Source of the DNA: Owenia fusiformis
Taxonomy: Eukaryota > Annelida > Polychaeta > Sabellida > Oweniidae
Reading direction: 5' to 3'
Length of the DNA: 64,000 bases
NCBI GenBank assembly: GCA_903813345.2
Contig: CAIIXF020000002.1
Span: 29,085,223 to 29,149,222 of the forward strand
Position numbers and translations under genes: made by a program. The notes beneath the pieces are model-generated. The model saw only the letters and a list, made by a program, of their open reading frames with translations, ran no database searches and was not told where the DNA came from. Positions 62,283 through 64,000 of this stretch are shown one piece after another; position 1 is the stretch's first letter; every line of letters begins with the position of its first letter.

Positions 62283-62311
62283 GTATGTGACTGATATATC
62301 TATCTATTATG

Positions 62312-62480
62312 TCATCACCACAAGTGGTGACATATTGTTATAGTCTCCAACTTTGCTGTGGACATTGTTCGACGTCTGTAACAAATGGCATATGTAACAA
62401 ATGGCATATGTAACAATTAGCAGGTGGTGACATTTTGCATGTCAATGCCTTGTTTATGATATTTTTATTCTTATTTGCAA
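62312..62480 (+). repeat. GTCACCAC/GTGGTGAC-ended repeat, copy 3
   Basis: TATGTCATCACCACAAGTGG TGACATATTGTTATAGTCTC begins 29 bp after the exon-2 donor of the EF-hand gene and continues GTGGACATTGTTCGACG, as in copy 1. The word CAAATGGCATATGTAA is doubled inside it. Confidence 0.6.
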
Positions 62481-63191
62481 TATTATGATGTCTCGTAAGC
62501 CAATGTCAGCTGTTGGGATTTTAATCATGTAGTCGTAGAATCTGTGACACAAACTGAAAGTATATGTGAATTCAAACTGGGTGCATAACAATTATGAGAG
62601 TTTTTAATTTCAAAGGAATAAATGTTATTAGTGTATATAGTTGTAGGATTTTGGCCTGACCTCCATTTACTGCAAATGAGAATCTTTATCTTTCCAAAAG
62701 TAACATTTTCATTATACAAATTGATCAAATAGATGCCTAAACTTATAGTATGGTGACAGATATCACAATATTACAATCTGATTTCATCATAGTAAGCGGG
62801 CACTTCATATACCTCATTACATCATTATAAAGATAAGTGTCACATATGCAATTTTATGTATTTATTTAAGTATTAATAATCACATTTATCATCCACTCAT
62901 CACTCATATGATATAATAAATAATATAATATGTCATTTTATATTATGGCTATTCCATTTGCTCAAATAGTGAGATATTGTAAATACATGTATTCATCCAT
63001 CTGATTGTTAACCAACGGTATCCATAAACTAAAGTACATGTATATACAAGTTTCGGCAAAATATTTAAAATGACTGCCATTTTTATTTGATTCTACAACC
63101 AAAACCACATATAGTAGTACCACATTAAAGCAGATACCAGGCAAATTAAAACTTGAAATCTGTAATAGATCTAGAAGTGTGTTGTTATATG
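62481..63191. other. Intronic or intergenic, no feature seen
   Basis: AT-rich; no coding signal. Confidence 0.35.
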
Positions 63192-63196
63192 TATAA

Positions 63197-63396
63197 CAGG
63201 CCCGTAGCCAGGATTTGCCAAGGGGGGTTCAAAAATTACCAGGGGGGTTCACATTTGACAATTTTGGCCCACATATGGCTAAAATCACTTGAAGTGCTCA
63301 AAATTGTGAAAAACTGCATGATTTTGAAAGAATTTTTGGCTAGGGGGGGGGGGGGGGGTTGCTCGAACCCTGCGAACCCCCCTGGCTACGGGCCTG
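63197..63396. mobile_element. MITE, CAGGCCCGTAGCC family, copy 5
   Basis: Starts CAGGCCCGTAGCCAGG, ends CCTGGCTACGGGCCTG, TATAA on both sides (63192-63196, 63397-63401). The best preserved copy, with both ends matching over 16 bp. Confidence 0.9.
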
Positions 63397-63401
63397 TATA
63401 A

Positions 63402-64000
63402 TTTACCATTTTGTATCAGGGTCTCTCTTTATCTATTAAAGCTTGTGTATACCAATAGAAGCTGGATCTGACACTTCACCAGTGATCACATTGATTTCTG
63501 TTATAAACATTTTGACTTGCTCGAGTCATTTACGCTCATGTTGTCTCATTTTATAAATATTAAATAATAGATTTAATAAGATAGGTTATAACCTATTGTT
63601 GATGTCAGTATCATTTTGATAATAACGGACCCGGTACTTGTAATATCATATCACTAAGTTTCATGAAATATGACCCAAAATGAAAGACATGAAATTAAAC
63701 CTAGAATTTGGGATCTCCTGAATCTGTGGATTGCCAATGTTAATACATATATTAAGGCATATCTCACAGTGAAAAGAAATGGTGTATCTAATCATGTTGA
63801 TACTAGTACAGTTAAACCTGTCAAAACCACTGGGATGAAACTGAAATTATTTTATTAAATGTAACTTTTAACCTTAGGTTTGTATTAACTTTACATCTAT
63901 AACCTCCTTCATTATTTGAATGAAAGTCAAGGACTTTTGAAGTGGTTGTGTTATCTTGTTTGAATACTAAATGGCATCCATATCCCAACATCATGAACTA
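63402..64000. other. Intronic sequence to the window edge
   Basis: No further EF-hand exon was recognised. The open frame at 63670-63858 has no EF-hand loop and no clean splice sites, so I do not call it. Confidence 0.35.

Noticed and set aside
63670-63858. 62-codon frame as a further EF-hand exon
   Set aside because: No calcium-loop pattern and no clean acceptor and donor pair.

Overview
This is a eukaryotic, gene-sparse and AT-rich window (roughly two-thirds A+T by eye) with long introns and very many short DNA-transposon relics. The proteins (an evectin-type PH protein, TFB1M, a BTB plus C2H2 zinc-finger protein) are animal. The repeat landscape, with foldback MITEs ending in CAGGCCCGTAGCC or CAGTGGCGGATCC and repeats ending in a palindromic GTCACCAC..GTGGTGAC, suggests a marine invertebrate, most likely a lophotrochozoan such as a mollusc. 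That taxonomic call is inference.

Layout. 1-6.7 kb: non-coding, with a diverged inverted repeat and one MITE. 6.75-7.3 kb (+): last exon of a single-pass membrane protein. 8-9.1 kb: two weak exon candidates. 9.2-16.9 kb: repeats, including a compound foldback, a 1.54-kb palindromic Tc1/mariner-like relic and a cluster of NRF-1-like motifs that may be the promoter of the next gene. 17.1-23.8 kb (+): seven-exon PH-domain gene (PLEKHB/evectin). Its last intron carries a 2.9-kb element with about 240-bp terminal inverted repeats, and a minisatellite copies its exon-5 splice donor. 24-28 kb: MITEs and apparently empty sequence. 28.7-30.2 kb (+): a 491-aa repetitive protein in one coding exon. 31.9-33.2 kb (-): two-exon polytopic membrane protein. 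33.3-41.4 kb: repeats, including a recent 339-bp tandem duplication and two TTAA-flanked foldbacks. 41.9-47.9 kb (+): six-exon BTB/zinc-finger gene. 48-51.2 kb: MITEs and tandem repeats. 52-57.6 kb: a large palindrome built of ~365-bp tandem repeats in opposite orientation on each side of a centre that holds a foldback MITE. 58.0-59.1 kb (-): intronless TFB1M. 60.0 kb to the end (+): first two coding exons of an EF-hand protein, head-to-head with TFB1M, with nested transposons in its first intron.

The genes have no obvious common pathway. TFB1M is a mitochondrial rRNA dimethyltransferase, the PH protein acts on endosomal or Golgi membranes, and the BTB/ZF protein is a nuclear regulator. The most informative material is repeat architecture: three repeat families that leave 5-bp target duplications, nested insertions whose empty site survives in the opposite arm, and long palindromes. 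I saw no rRNA, tRNA, CRISPR array, retroviral element or LINE reading frame that I could support.
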